Shown piece by piece: positions 1 through 8,237 of a DNA stretch of 55,623 nt (its first letter is position 1; each line of letters begins with the position of its first letter). The notes beneath the pieces were generated by a model. That model was given only the letters and a program-made list of their open reading frames with translations, was not told the DNA's origin and searched no databases. Where the stretch lies: positions 1-55,623 of the forward strand of contig NZ_JAUEPL010000046.1 of the NCBI RefSeq assembly GCF_030406405.1, in the 5' to 3' direction. Source of the stretch: Streptomyces ficellus. GTDB lineage: Bacteria; Actinomycetota; Actinomycetes; Streptomycetales; Streptomycetaceae. Made by a program: the position numbers and the translations under genes.

Positions 1-783
1 TGCGCTTCCCCGAGTGCCTGCGCCTGGCCGACGCGGCGGTGACACCGTTCGCGATACAGCCCGGCCAGACGCTGACCCCCGAGGCGTGCGCCGTGGCGCT
101 GCGGATCGACGCGGCGGCGGGCAGCTGTCCAGGACGAACAGTTGCACCGCGCCCGCCAGCAGCGGTGACGCCCCGCCCAGCAGCATCCCGACGAACGCGC
201 CCGGCAGTGTGACGAGCCCCACCGTCCGCGTCTGGTCCAGCCCCGGCAGCAACGCGTCCGCGGCCGCCTCCCTGGCCACCTCCAGCCGCGCGTCCCGCTC
301 CAGCATCCCGAGCGCGAGCCCCGCCTCCACCTCGCCGTGCCGCGTACCGAGCTCGTCCAGGGCGCGCCGCCCGCCGAGCACCGTCGCCGTGAGCGCCCCG
401 CCGATCAGGATGCCGGTCACCGGGATCAGCGCGATGCCCTTGACCGGGACGAGCCCCGTGAGCACCAGCGCGGCGACGACCGGGACGACCCCGGCGGCGA
501 TGGGCACGGCCGCCCACCACCAGGTGCCGTTGGACGTGACGCGGCGCCCGGCCGTGCGTACCGCGACCGCGTACATCAGCAGCAGGAAGGCCAGCAGCAG
601 CGGTACGGAACGAACGACCCACCCGATGACCAGCGACACGGCGCCCAGCTGTACGGCAGCGCGCACTCCCGCGGTGACGATCTCGCGCGGCGGCCGGAGG
701 TGGGCGAGGGCTGCGACGGTGGCGGCGACGGCGAGCAGGACGGCGAGAACGGCCCCGAAGGTGACGTTGACGGGCAGCAGCAC
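1..783 (-). CDS. FetB-like (UPF0014) ABC transporter permease, 3' end disrupted
   Basis: The frame starts at GTG 783 and encodes a hydrophobic protein with repeated membrane segments. Family features are readable: PPREIVTAGVRAAVQLGAVS near residues 31-50, PVTGILIGG near the middle, a cytoplasmic stretch RHGEVEAGLALGMLERDA, and LPGAFVGMLLGGASPLLAG. These are hallmarks of the UPF0014/FetB permeases, which act with an ATPase (FetA) in iron or related export. Homology stops after VQLFVL, about residue 218, at base ~127. The family normally has 30-40 further hydrophobic residues, but here the frame goes on as Pro/Arg-rich nonsense to the window edge with no stop. The gene is therefore truncated by a rearrangement or an assembly join. 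No FetA partner is in the window. Confidence 0.7.
   Translation of the reverse strand, partial: MLLPVNVTFGAVLAVLLAVAATVAALAHLRPPREIVTAGVRAAVQLGAVSLVIGWVVRSVPLLLAFLLLMYAVAVRTAGRRVTSNGTWWWAAVPIAAGVVPVVAALVLTGLVPVKGIALIPVTGILIGGALTATVLGGRRALDELGTRHGEVEAGLALGMLERDARLEVAREAAADALLPGLDQTRTVGLVTLPGAFVGMLLGGASPLLAGAVQLFVLDSCPPPRRSAAPRRTPRGSASGRAVSRTVSPPRRPGAGTRGSA
3..212 (+). CDS. 3' fragment of an unrecognised gene, entering from the window edge
   Basis: An open frame enters from the left edge and reads RFPECLRLADAAVTPFAIQP and onward to about RIDAAAG. Nearly every codon has G or C in the third position up to about base 126. After that the third-position bias disappears and the frame runs to a TGA at 210-212. 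The abrupt change suggests that real coding ends near 126 and the rest is chance reading over the opposite-strand permease gene. I do not recognise the family. It may be a 3' part joined to foreign sequence (see the junction finding). Confidence 0.3.
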   Translation, partial: RFPECLRLADAAVTPFAIQPGQTLTPEACAVALRIDAAAGSCPGRTVAPRPPAAVTPRPAASRRTRPAV

Positions 784-803
784 GCGTCAACCCTAGAGCG
801 GGG

Positions 804-940
804 AGCGCGATCTGCCGGGACGCCGGCGAACGCGATCTACCGGCGGACGTCGGCGAACGCCATCTACCGGCGGACGCCGGTGAACGCGATCTACTGGCGG
901 ACATCGGCGAACGCCATCTACCGGCGGACGCCATCTGCCG
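804..940. repeat. 27-bp intergenic tandem repeat, about 4.5 copies
   Basis: Units begin near 806, 831, 858, 885 and 912. Each has the core CGCGATCTACCGGCGGACG followed by a CGGCGAA-like joint, with alternating GCGATC/GCCATC variants. The period is exactly 27 bp for three consecutive units, so one forward frame reads as a nonapeptide repeat (ANAIYRRTS-like). There is no start signal or GC3 pattern supporting a protein. The array fills the spacer between the permease start (783) and the nuclease gene (1163). Confidence 0.8.
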
Positions 941-1162
941 GGACGTCAGCGGTGGCCCGAGCTGACGCCGTCCAGGCCCGTCCCGCCCAAACCCGCTCCC
1001 GCACGCCCCATATGTCTGCCCGTCAGCCCCTTGATCTGACGTGCCCATGTCGTCAGGCTGTTACCTGGCGCACCCCCCACCGAAACCTGGCGCCGCAACC
1101 ATGGCCGAGCCGCCCGCCCGGGCGGGAACAGGCCAAGGCCCCCCACCCCTGAAGGAGTTCGC

Positions 1163-1819
1163 ATGTCCGGTGTCTACGCGCGTCGAATAGCCCGTCGAAC
1201 CGCCGTGCTCGCCGCGTCCGCCGCCCTGGCCGCCACCGGCGTCCTGGCCACCGCACCCGCCGCCCAGGCCGCTCCGCCGACCCCGATCAGCGCCTCCACC
1301 GCCCGTACGTACCTCGGTCAGCTCACGGTCAAGGCGGAAGGTTCCTCCAGTGGTTACAGCCGCGACCTGTTCCCGCACTGGATCACCCAGTCCGGCAGCT
1401 GCAACACCCGCGAGGTCGTCCTCAAGCGGGACGGCGTCAACGTCGACCAGGACTCCAGTTGCGCGGCGGTGAGAGGCAGTTGGTTCTCCGAGTACGACGG
1501 CGCCACCTGGACCGCCGCCTCCGACGTCGACATCGACCACGTCGTCGCCCTCGCCGAGGCGTGGCGCTCCGGCGCCAACGCGTGGACCACCTCGCAGCGC
1601 CAGGCGTTCGCCAACGACCTCACCCGCCCGCAGCTCATCGCGGTGACCGACGACGTCAACCAGGCCAAGAGCGACCTCGACCCGGCCGAGTGGCTGCCGC
1701 CGCGCACCACGTACCGCTGCACCTACGCCCGGATGTGGGTGCACGTGAAGTACCACTGGAACCTGAGCCTGGACTCGGCGGAGAAGAGCGCACTGCAGTC
1801 CGTGCTCAACGGCTGCTGA
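1163..1819 (+). CDS. Secreted HNH-family nuclease (GmrSD C-terminal/DUF1524-like)
   Basis: The 218-residue protein starts at ATG 1163 behind a clear AAGGAG site. Residues 1-36 form a signal peptide: basic start, long Ala/Leu core, and AQA|A cleavage. The mature part carries DVDIDHVVALAEAW with the metal-binding/catalytic His at 126. A second block, VNQAKSDLDPAEWLPP (about 165-180), supplies the Asn and Lys of the beta-beta-alpha metal nuclease fold. Paired Cys residues at 80/100 and 186/218 suggest disulphides, as expected for an extracellular enzyme. Streptomyces secrete many proteins of this type, thought to degrade DNA for nutrients, although no substrate is shown here. It stands alone between a repeat spacer and the phosphatase gene. 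Confidence 0.88.
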   Translation: MSGVYARRIARRTAVLAASAALAATGVLATAPAAQAAPPTPISASTARTYLGQLTVKAEGSSSGYSRDLFPHWITQSGSCNTREVVLKRDGVNVDQDSSCAAVRGSWFSEYDGATWTAASDVDIDHVVALAEAWRSGANAWTTSQRQAFANDLTRPQLIAVTDDVNQAKSDLDPAEWLPPRTTYRCTYARMWVHVKYHWNLSLDSAEKSALQSVLNGC

Positions 1820-1906
1820 TCTCGGGCGACCGACGGAGCCCACCGGTTCCCTCGCCCTCCGTCGCCCCGTACCGTACAGAAGTACGGGCGACGGAGGAGG
1901 CCGGGC

Positions 1907-3607
1907 ATGGCAGCCGGACTGCGGTTGGGACCACTGCTGCGGTATGTCGACTGGGACCGCGGCGACCGGGCGACCGTCTGGGTCGAGACCGATGGGCCGC
2001 GCACGGCCGAGGTGCGGTGCGCGGACGGCGCCGGCGGCAGCGTACGCACCTTCCAGGTGGCCGGTCACCACTACGCCCTGATCCCCGTCACCGGCCTGAC
2101 GCCCGGCTCGACCACCTCGTACGAGGTGCTGCTCGACGGCCACCGCGTGTGGCCGCCCGCCGACTGGCAGTACCCCGCCAGCACCATCACCACGCCGGGG
2201 CCCGACACCACCGGCGTCCGCGTCACCTTCGGGTCGTGCCGCTGGGCCGCTCCGCCCGCCGGCGGCGAGGACCCGGTCGGCCCGGACGCCCTCGACACGC
2301 TCGCCTCCCGGCTGGCCGCCGACCCCGGCCCCGGCCACGTACGGTCCGACCCGGTGCGCCCCGATGTGCTGCTCCTGCTGGGCGACCAGGTGTACGCGGA
2401 CGAGACGTCGGAGGCGACACGCCAATGGCTGGCCGGCCGGCGCGACCTGAACGAGGAGCCGGGGGCGCAGGTCGCCGACTACGAGGAGTACACCCACCTC
2501 TACTACGAGTCCTGGCTCGACCCCGGTGTGCGCTGGCTGCTCTCCACCGTCCCCACCTGCATGATCTTCGACGACCACGATGTGATCGACGACTGGAACA
2601 CCAGCGCGGCCTGGGTCGCGGACATGCGGCGCACCGACTGGTGGCGGGAGCGGATCCTCAGCGGGCTGATGTCGTACTGGGTCCACCAGCACCTGGGCAA
2701 CCTCTCCCCCGACGAACTGGACGCCGACCCGCTGTACGCGGCCGTGCGCGCGGCGGACGACGGGACGGAGCCACTGCGCCGGTACGCCGCCGAGGCCGAA
2801 GCCGATCCGGCCCGGGTGCGGTGGAGTTACCGGCGCGACTTCGGCCGGACCCGGCTGCTGATGGTCGACACCCGGGCGGCGCGCGTGCTGGACGAGCAGA
2901 AGCGGGCCATGCACGACGAGGACGAGGCACAGTGGCTGGAGGAGCAGGCGCTGGAGGGCCTCTCCGGCCGCGACCACCTGCTGGTGGGAACCTCGCTGCC
3001 ATGGCTGCTGCCGCCCCTGATGCACGGCGCGGAGACCTGGAACGCCGCGCTGTGCCGCGGTGAGCGCGGCCCGCGCTGGGGGCGGCTGTCCGAACGGCTG
3101 CGCCGTGGCGCGGACTTGGAGCACTGGTCGGCGTTTCCCGAGTCCTTCGAGCGGCTGACGCGGCTGCTCGCGCGGGCGGGCGAGGGCCCCCAGGCGCCGG
3201 CGACGGTATGCGTCATGTCGGGCGACGTGCACCACGCGTACGTCGCGGAACCCGCGTGGCCCGCGGGCGAGGAGCCCGGGGCGCGGGTGGTCCAGCTGAC
3301 CTGCTCGCCGGTGCACAACGGGATCCCGCTGGTGCTGCGCGTCGCGTTCCGGCTGGGCTGGAGCCCGGTGGGACGGTGGCTCGGGCGCGTCCTGCTGCGG
3401 CACGGGCGGGCGGGGCGGCCGCGGGTGGACTGGCGCCGGACGGGCGGGCCGTGGTTCGGCAACCAGCTGATGACGCTGACGCTGCGGGGGCGGTCGGCGG
3501 AACTGCGGCTGGAGCAGGCCCGCGAGGGCGCCGGGCTCGTCACCGTACAGACGAGGTCCCTGACGCCGAGCAGTGAACCGGGCGCGCGGAACCGGTCGGA
3601 GCAGTGA
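1907..3607 (+). CDS. PhoD-like metallophosphatase (alkaline phosphatase D family)
   Basis: The protein has 566 residues, starting at ATG 1907 after GGAGGAGG. The N-terminal ~100 residues look like the beta-sandwich (fibronectin-like) domain found before PhoD catalytic domains. Catalytic motifs follow in order: GDQVYADE (about 158-165), FDDHDVIDDWN (about 221-231) and SGDVHHAYV (about 438-446), which together supply the Asp/His metal ligands of calcineurin-like PhoD enzymes. There is no signal peptide or twin-arginine motif, unlike secreted PhoD of Bacillus, so a cytoplasmic phosphodiesterase/phosphatase is more likely. The substrate cannot be told from sequence. The promoter probably lies in the 87-bp gap after the nuclease gene. 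Confidence 0.88.
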   Translation: MAAGLRLGPLLRYVDWDRGDRATVWVETDGPRTAEVRCADGAGGSVRTFQVAGHHYALIPVTGLTPGSTTSYEVLLDGHRVWPPADWQYPASTITTPGPDTTGVRVTFGSCRWAAPPAGGEDPVGPDALDTLASRLAADPGPGHVRSDPVRPDVLLLLGDQVYADETSEATRQWLAGRRDLNEEPGAQVADYEEYTHLYYESWLDPGVRWLLSTVPTCMIFDDHDVIDDWNTSAAWVADMRRTDWWRERILSGLMSYWVHQHLGNLSPDELDADPLYAAVRAADDGTEPLRRYAAEAEADPARVRWSYRRDFGRTRLLMVDTRAARVLDEQKRAMHDEDEAQWLEEQALEGLSGRDHLLVGTSLPWLLPPLMHGAETWNAALCRGERGPRWGRLSERLRRGADLEHWSAFPESFERLTRLLARAGEGPQAPATVCVMSGDVHHAYVAEPAWPAGEEPGARVVQLTCSPVHNGIPLVLRVAFRLGWSPVGRWLGRVLLRHGRAGRPRVDWRRTGGPWFGNQLMTLTLRGRSAELRLEQAREGAGLVTVQTRSLTPSSEPGARNRSEQ

Positions 3608-4100
3608 ACCGGCCGGGGACAGTGAACCGGCCGGGCCGAGAACCGGGCGGGGGCTGCGAACCGGCCGGTCTCTGTACCGCCGAGTTGCGAACCACCGAGC
3701 CGTGAAGCACAGGGAAGGCCGACCTCGGCGTCACCTCCGGCAACGGCTCCTGAACGAAGGCATCGGCGACACCATCCGCGTACGCTGTGACCCACCGGGT
3801 CGCGAACCACCAGGCTGTGAACCACCGAGCCGTGAACAGCGAGCCGTTGAACACAGGCCGTGAACAGCGAGCTGTAAACCACAAGCTGTGAACCACCGAG
3901 CCGCGGACCACAAGGCTGTGAACGCCCGAGCCGCGAACTTCCCGGCCGCGTACCACCAGGCTGTGAACGCCCGAGCTGCGACATCCCGGCCGTGAACCAC
4001 CAGGCCGTGAACCGGCCGAGCCGCGAGCATCCCGGCCGTGAACCACCCGGCTGTGGAGGTCCGCGCTGTGAACGTCCGGTGAACGTCCGGGGCGAAGGCC
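3608..4100. repeat. Degenerate 15-bp intergenic repeat array
   Basis: The spacer is packed with variants of a ~15-bp unit such as GAACCACCGAGCCGT, GAACCACCAGGCTGT and GAACGCCCGAGCCGC. Early copies are GTGAACCGGCCGGG-like. Copies run from about 3605 to 3720 and from about 3790 to 4090, interrupted by a unique stretch at 3721-3790. On the minus strand the 15-bp period gives long open frames of VHSLVVRGS-type repeats. These have no start context or family resemblance and are not called as genes. Confidence 0.75.
3721..3790 (+). pseudogene. Possible relic of ispG (gcpE) inside the repeat array
   Basis: The only non-repeat stretch inside the array encodes LLNEGIGDTIRV (about 3747-3782) in one frame. 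This is very close to the conserved IspG (HMBPP synthase) motif, commonly LLxEGIGDTIRVSL. Just upstream, in another frame, is DLGVT (3721-3735), like the LHLGVTEAG block that lies about 25 residues earlier in IspG. A deletion joining the two blocks would explain both. The match is short and was recognised by eye. If real it is a non-functional scar, because no intact gene could be made from it. Confidence 0.35.
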
Positions 4101-4215
4101 CGTGATCTGGCCCACAGCGGAGGGTCATCCTCCACCCAGGGGTTCGGCGGGGCGCGCGGCAACGGCATGATGAGCCTTCCGCTTGCCGCACCCGCCTGCC
4201 CCGGGAGTCCGAGTC

Positions 4216-6090
4216 TTGTCAGCAGTTCCGCATGCCATAGCCCTGGTCGGCGCGGGTCCCCGCGGCACTTCGGTGCTGGAGAGACTGTGCGCCTCCGTCC
4301 CGGAACTGGCCGCGGGGACCCCGCTGACCGTCCATGTCATCGACCCGTCCCCGCCGGGGGCGGGCCGCGTCTGGCGCACCGACCAGCCGGCCGAGCTGCT
4401 GATGAACACGGTGGCGTGCCAGGTGACGGTCTTCACCGACGAGAGTGTGAGCTGCGAGGGTCCGATACGCCGGGGGCCGAGCCTGTACGAGTGGGCCGTC
4501 GCCCGCTCGTATCCGCTCGGCCCCGACGACTACCCCACGCGCGCGTGCTACGGCGCCTATCTGGAGTGGGCGTTCGCCCGCACGGTGCGCGAGGCCCCGC
4601 CGGAGGTGACCGTCCGGGTCCACCGGGCGCGTGCGGTACGGCTGGAGGGCGGCGCGGGTGCGCAGCGGCTCGTGCTGGACGACGGCACTGTACTGACCGG
4701 CCTCGGCGCGGTGGTCCTGGCCCAAGGCCACCTTCCGTCGTCGGCCGCCCAGGCCCCGGCGCACCTGGGTGCGTACGCGGCCCGGCACGGCCTGCGGCAC
4801 CTGCCGCCCGCCAACCCCGCGGACCTCGACCTCACGCCGATCGCGCCCGGCGAGCCGGTGCTGCTGCGGGGCCTGGGGCTGAACTTCTTCGACCACATGG
4901 CGCTGCTGACGGTGGGCCGCGGCGGCACATTCGTACGGAGCGGGGACGGCGACGGCGGCGGGGGGCTGACGTACCGCCCCTCGGGCCGTGAGCCCCGCCT
5001 GTACGCCGGTTCTCGGCGGGGGGTGCCGTACCAGGCGCGCGGCGACAACGAGAAGGGCGCGTCGGCCCGGCACCAGCCGCTGCTGCTGACGCCGGACGTC
5101 ATCGAGACCTTCCGCAAGCGGGCGGACGCGGGTGACCCGCCGGACTTCCTGGCCGAGATATGGCCGCTGGTGGCGAAGGAGGTCGAGGCGACGTACTACT
5201 CAACCCTCCTGCCCGACGCCCCCGGCTTCCGCTCGCACTTCCTCGACGCCCCGGAGGAAGCCCTCGACGCCTACGCCATCGCCGAGCACGACCGCTGGTC
5301 CTGGGAGCGGATCTCCCGCCCGTACGCGGGCGAAACGTTCCGCTCGCCGGACGGCTTCCGTACGTGGCTGCTGGCGCACCTGCGCCGGGACGCGGCCGAG
5401 GCGGCGCTCGGCAATGTGGCGGGTCCCGTGAAGGCCGCGCTGGACGTGCTGCGCGACATCCGCAACGAGCTGCGGCAGATCGTGGACCACTCGGGGCTGT
5501 CCGGGGCGTCGCGCCGCGACCACCTGGACCGCTGGTACACGCCGCTGAACGCCTTCCTCTCGATCGGCCCGCCGCGCCGCCGGATCGAGGAGATGACGGC
5601 CCTGCTCGAGGCGGGCGTGCTGGACGTGATCGGCCCGGGCATGGAGGTACGCGGAGAGAACGGCGTGTTCATCGCGGAATCGCCCGCCGTACCCGGTTCG
5701 GCCGTGACGGCGACCACACTGATCGAGGCGCGGCTTCCGGAGCCCGACCTGCGGCGCACGGGCGACGAACTGCTCACCCGCCTGCTGGCGGACGGCCAGT
5801 GCCGGACGCACGTCGTCGACGGTTACGACACCGGGGGACTGGACGTCACTCCGTCCCCGTACCGCCTGATCGACGCTCAGGGCAGGGCGCACGCGCGGCG
5901 CTTCGCGCTCGGCGTCCCCACCGAGGGCGTGCACTGGGTCACGGCCGCGGGCGCCAGGCCGGGCGTCGACTCGGTGACCCTCGCCGACACGGACGCGGTG
6001 GCCCGGGCGGCCCTGCGCGCCACCGTCCCGGATAATTTCACACATTCAAGTGTTGAACTAGCAAGTATCGATGAGGACTGCCTAACCTAG
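4216..6090 (+). CDS. FAD/NAD(P)-binding protein (FAD_NAD_binding_9 type)
   Basis: I chose TTG 4216 (GGGAG at 4202-4206), which begins MSAVPHAIALVGAGPRGTSV. An upstream in-frame TTG at 4183 is possible. The protein has about 624 residues. The N-terminal Rossmann motif IALVGAGPRGTSVLERL binds the dinucleotide. GAGRVWRTDQP and VVLAQGHLPSS mark the rest of the FAD_NAD_binding_9 domain, a family of uncharacterised oxidoreductases with N-hydroxylase-like folds. The middle and C-terminal parts are helical and Arg-rich. The last ~19 codons (DNFTHSSVELASIDEDCLT) are AT-rich in third positions, unlike the rest, and coincide with the control region of the next gene. The ancestral stop may therefore have been lost and the tail may be read-through. 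The substrate is unknown. Confidence 0.8.
   Translation: MSAVPHAIALVGAGPRGTSVLERLCASVPELAAGTPLTVHVIDPSPPGAGRVWRTDQPAELLMNTVACQVTVFTDESVSCEGPIRRGPSLYEWAVARSYPLGPDDYPTRACYGAYLEWAFARTVREAPPEVTVRVHRARAVRLEGGAGAQRLVLDDGTVLTGLGAVVLAQGHLPSSAAQAPAHLGAYAARHGLRHLPPANPADLDLTPIAPGEPVLLRGLGLNFFDHMALLTVGRGGTFVRSGDGDGGGGLTYRPSGREPRLYAGSRRGVPYQARGDNEKGASARHQPLLLTPDVIETFRKRADAGDPPDFLAEIWPLVAKEVEATYYSTLLPDAPGFRSHFLDAPEEALDAYAIAEHDRWSWERISRPYAGETFRSPDGFRTWLLAHLRRDAAEAALGNVAGPVKAALDVLRDIRNELRQIVDHSGLSGASRRDHLDRWYTPLNAFLSIGPPRRRIEEMTALLEAGVLDVIGPGMEVRGENGVFIAESPAVPGSAVTATTLIEARLPEPDLRRTGDELLTRLLADGQCRTHVVDGYDTGGLDVTPSPYRLIDAQGRAHARRFALGVPTEGVHWVTAAGARPGVDSVTLADTDAVARAALRATVPDNFTHSSVELASIDEDCLT
6045..6057. promoter_or_regulatory. 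Putative operator upstream of doxX gene
   Basis: TTCAAGTGTTGAA is a perfect inverted repeat (5-bp arms, 3-bp centre), about 70 bp before the DoxX start codon and within an unusually AT-rich stretch (6030-6075). TTCAA/TTGAA arms are common in operators of MarR-type redox regulators, which often control DoxX genes. The regulator is not adjacent, so its identity is inference. Confidence 0.45.
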
Positions 6091-6126
6091 GGCTCGTCGG
6101 TTCCGTCCCAAACCGAAGGATCCCCC

Positions 6127-6573
6127 ATGCCCTCCATCACCGCGCACCTCGATACAGCCCGCCCCTACGCACTGGGCCTGTTCCGCATAGTCGTCGGCCT
6201 GCTGTTCCTGTGCCACGGCGCCGCCTCGCTCTTCGGCGTCCTGGGCGGCGCGGACGGCAGCGGCGGCACGGTCCCGGCCGGCAGCTGGCCCGGCTGGTAC
6301 GCGGCCGTGATCCAGCTCGTCGGCGGCGCGCTCGTGCTGCTCGGCCTGGGCACCCGCGCCGCCGCGCTGATCGCCTCGGGGTCGATGGCGTACGCGTACT
6401 TCACGGTGCACCAGCCGCAGGCCCTGTTCCCCATGGCGAACGGCGGCGAGGCGTCGGCCATGTTCTGCTGGGCGCTGCTGCTGCTGGTCTTCACGGGCCC
6501 GGGCGCGCTGTCCCTGGACGCCCTCTTCTCGGCGCCGGAGCGTGCGGAGAAGCGCGAGCCGGTCGCCGTCTGA
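6127..6573 (+). CDS. DoxX family membrane protein
   Basis: The protein has 148 residues, with ATG 6127 behind GAAGGA. It has four predicted membrane helices. The first carries the DoxX signature ALGLFRIVVGLLFLCHGAAS, followed by a Gly-rich loop, a second helix (VIQLVGGALVLLGLG), then MAYAYFTVHQPQALFP and a final helix ending in LSLDALF. DoxX proteins are linked to redox and thiol stress in actinobacteria. A short palindrome upstream suggests regulated expression. The gene is probably monocistronic, because the next gene has its own ribosome site 120 bp on. Confidence 0.85.
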   Translation: MPSITAHLDTARPYALGLFRIVVGLLFLCHGAASLFGVLGGADGSGGTVPAGSWPGWYAAVIQLVGGALVLLGLGTRAAALIASGSMAYAYFTVHQPQALFPMANGGEASAMFCWALLLLVFTGPGALSLDALFSAPERAEKREPVAV

Positions 6574-6714
6574 CGCTCCCCCGACGCTCCCCCTGACGCT
6601 TCCCCTCGGTCCCGCCCGGGCGCGGGGCCAAGGTCCCCCGCCCGGGTGATCACCTGGGCGCCCGTCCGGCGTACGCTGTGCGCCTGTCAGCCGCCCGCTT
6701 CGGGGGACCGGGGA

Positions 6715-7317
6715 GTGAAGGTGCTCGAAAGCGTGGCCGCCGGCCCATGGATCTACGCGGCCGTGGCCGTCTCCGTCCTGCTGGACGTGTTCGTGCCGGT
6801 CCTGCCGAGCGGCATCCTGGTGATCGCAGCCGCGACGGCCGCCGCGTCCGGCAACGGCTCCCTCCTCGCGCTGGCCCTCTGCGCGGCCACCGCGTCCCTG
6901 CTCGGCGACCTCGTCGCGTACCGCCTCGCCTGGCGCGGCCGCTCCCGCCTGCACCGGGCGATCGGCCGCTCGCGCCGCCTGACCACGGCGCAGGAACGTC
7001 TCGGCACGGCCCTGGCGCGCGGCGGGGGCGCCCTGGTCGTCATTGCCCGGTTCGCCCCGGCGGGCCGCTCGGTCGTCTCGCTGGCCGCGGGCGCGGCCCG
7101 CCGCAAGGCCAGTCAGTTCCTGCCCTGGTCAGCGCTGGCGGGCGCGGCCTGGGCCTCGTACGGCGTGGCCCTCGGCTACTACGGCGGCCAGTGGCTGGGC
7201 GCCACCTGGACGGGCGTGGCGGTCTCGGCCCTGGCCCTCACCCTGGCGGGCACGCTCGCCACCTACGTCCTCCGCCGCCCCCCGATCCCGTCGCCGTCGC
7301 CGTCCCCGGCTTCCTGA
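6715..7317 (+). CDS. DedA family (VTT domain) membrane protein
   Basis: GTG 6715 (GGGGGA at 6702-6707) or GTG 6721 begins a protein of about 200 residues, KVLESVAAGPWIYAAVAVSV. The DedA/VTT signature is visible: PVLPSGILVIAAA near the start, a charged loop RSRLHRAIGRSRR, and the conserved ARFAPAGRSVVSLAAGAARR block, in which the Arg and Gly residues are typical of the superfamily. The C-terminus has two more helices and a Pro/Ser tail. DedA proteins act in lipid-carrier or phospholipid scrambling and proton-dependent membrane homeostasis. A second, only distantly similar DedA protein lies at 14227-14838. Confidence 0.8.
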   Translation: MKVLESVAAGPWIYAAVAVSVLLDVFVPVLPSGILVIAAATAAASGNGSLLALALCAATASLLGDLVAYRLAWRGRSRLHRAIGRSRRLTTAQERLGTALARGGGALVVIARFAPAGRSVVSLAAGAARRKASQFLPWSALAGAAWASYGVALGYYGGQWLGATWTGVAVSALALTLAGTLATYVLRRPPIPSPSPSPAS

Positions 7318-7466
7318 CCCCCGCCGCCTCGCCGGTCACACGCGGGGGCGTTGCCGCCGCGCACCCGGACCACCGCTGGCCCCGTCACCGGCCCTGTCAC
7401 CGGCCTCGTCCCCGTGTCCCCGTCCCCGTCCCCGTCCTGCGTCGAGGCCGCCGGACGCCTCGCCGG

Positions 7467-7721
7467 TCACACGTCCCCGACGCGCTCCTCCCCCACCGGC
7501 CTCCTGCCCGCGCCGCCCCGCACCTCGATGCCGTCGAGCAGCCGGCGGGTCGCCTCGGTGACCTCGGCGACGGCCTGCTCGAACACCTCCCGGTTGTGGG
7601 CGGCGGGGGCGCGGAAGCCGGACACCTTGCGTACGTACTGCAGGGCGGCGGCGCGAATGTCCTCCTCGGTGGCCTCGGTGGGGAGGACGGGCGGACGGAG
7701 TGTCTTGATGCTGCGGCACAT
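7467..7721 (-). CDS. DUF2277 family protein
   Basis: The 84-residue protein starts at ATG 7721 with MCRSIKTLRPPVLPTEATEE, the typical DUF2277 opening (MCRxIKTL). IRAAALQYVRKVSGF and a conserved helix, FEQAVAEVTEATRRLLDGI, follow. The family is a small helical protein of unknown function, widespread in actinobacteria and proteobacteria. The last ~15 residues (RRPVGEERVGDV) are less conserved. The neighbouring minus-strand gene at 7754-7936 lies just upstream and could be co-transcribed. Confidence 0.85.
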   Translation of the reverse strand: MCRSIKTLRPPVLPTEATEEDIRAAALQYVRKVSGFRAPAAHNREVFEQAVAEVTEATRRLLDGIEVRGGAGRRPVGEERVGDV

Positions 7722-7753
7722 GCTCCCAGTGTGCGCCCGCCCGCTGCCCGAGG

Positions 7754-7936
7754 TCAGGGCTTTGGCCGCGTGCGCCTCCGCTCCCTTTTCTTTTCCCGCT
7801 CCCGGTCCCGGTCGATGGTGTAGGTCGCCCAGTCCCCGCGATGCAGGTTGCACCGCGAGGCCCCCACCATGGCGAGCCGCCGGCAGCGCCCGCCCTCCTT
7901 GGTACGCCCACCGCACCTGGACTGCGTACGAGCCAT
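7754..7936 (-). CDS. Small basic Cys/His protein (DUF5763-like zinc motif)
   Basis: A 60-residue protein starts at ATG 7936. Its first half has the pattern CGGRTKEGGRCRR followed by CNLH, i.e. C-x(7)-C-x(9)-C-x(2)-H, which resembles small proteins that carry a single predicted zinc site. The second half is extremely basic (RDREREKKRERRRTRPKP), suggesting nucleic-acid binding. It lies head-to-tail upstream of the DUF2277 gene with 32 bp between. The function is unknown, and the Arg/Lys tail could also be a degraded end. Confidence 0.6.
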   Translation of the reverse strand: MARTQSRCGGRTKEGGRCRRLAMVGASRCNLHRGDWATYTIDRDREREKKRERRRTRPKP

Positions 7937-8237
7937 GTCGTCCCCTGTCTCCGAGTGATCCGGCCCCGCCAGAGTCTCGGCCCCCGGCCCCAGCGGTGCA
8001 GGGCGCACGGCGGTCCCACAAAGGTGCACTCCGTCGCACGCGCGGCCCGCCCCCCGCCGCGCGACGTACGGAGCCCGCCGCACGGCCCTCAACCCGGCCG
8101 CTTGATGCTCTGGCCTCCTGGGCGCAGCGATCCGGCGCCGAAAAGGTCTCCGTAAGCACTGCCGGGGCAGCCCCGCAATAAGGAAGAGCACCCTATTCGC
8201 GCGCGTTCTAAACTGAGGTGACGCTAGGAGGTACAAC

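Noticed and set aside
804..940. CRISPR array
   Set aside because: Units are directly adjacent without unique spacers and there are no cas genes. The same holds for 13981-14176 and 17365-17616.
337..1152. Plus-strand frame encoding ANAIYRRTS repeats
   Set aside because: Its first half is the shadow of the permease gene and its second half is the 27-bp repeat. No start signal or GC3 pattern supports translation.
3540..4191. Minus-strand frames rich in VHSLVVRGS repeats
   Set aside because: They arise because the 15-bp repeat unit contains no stop in those frames; there is no start context and no complex domain.
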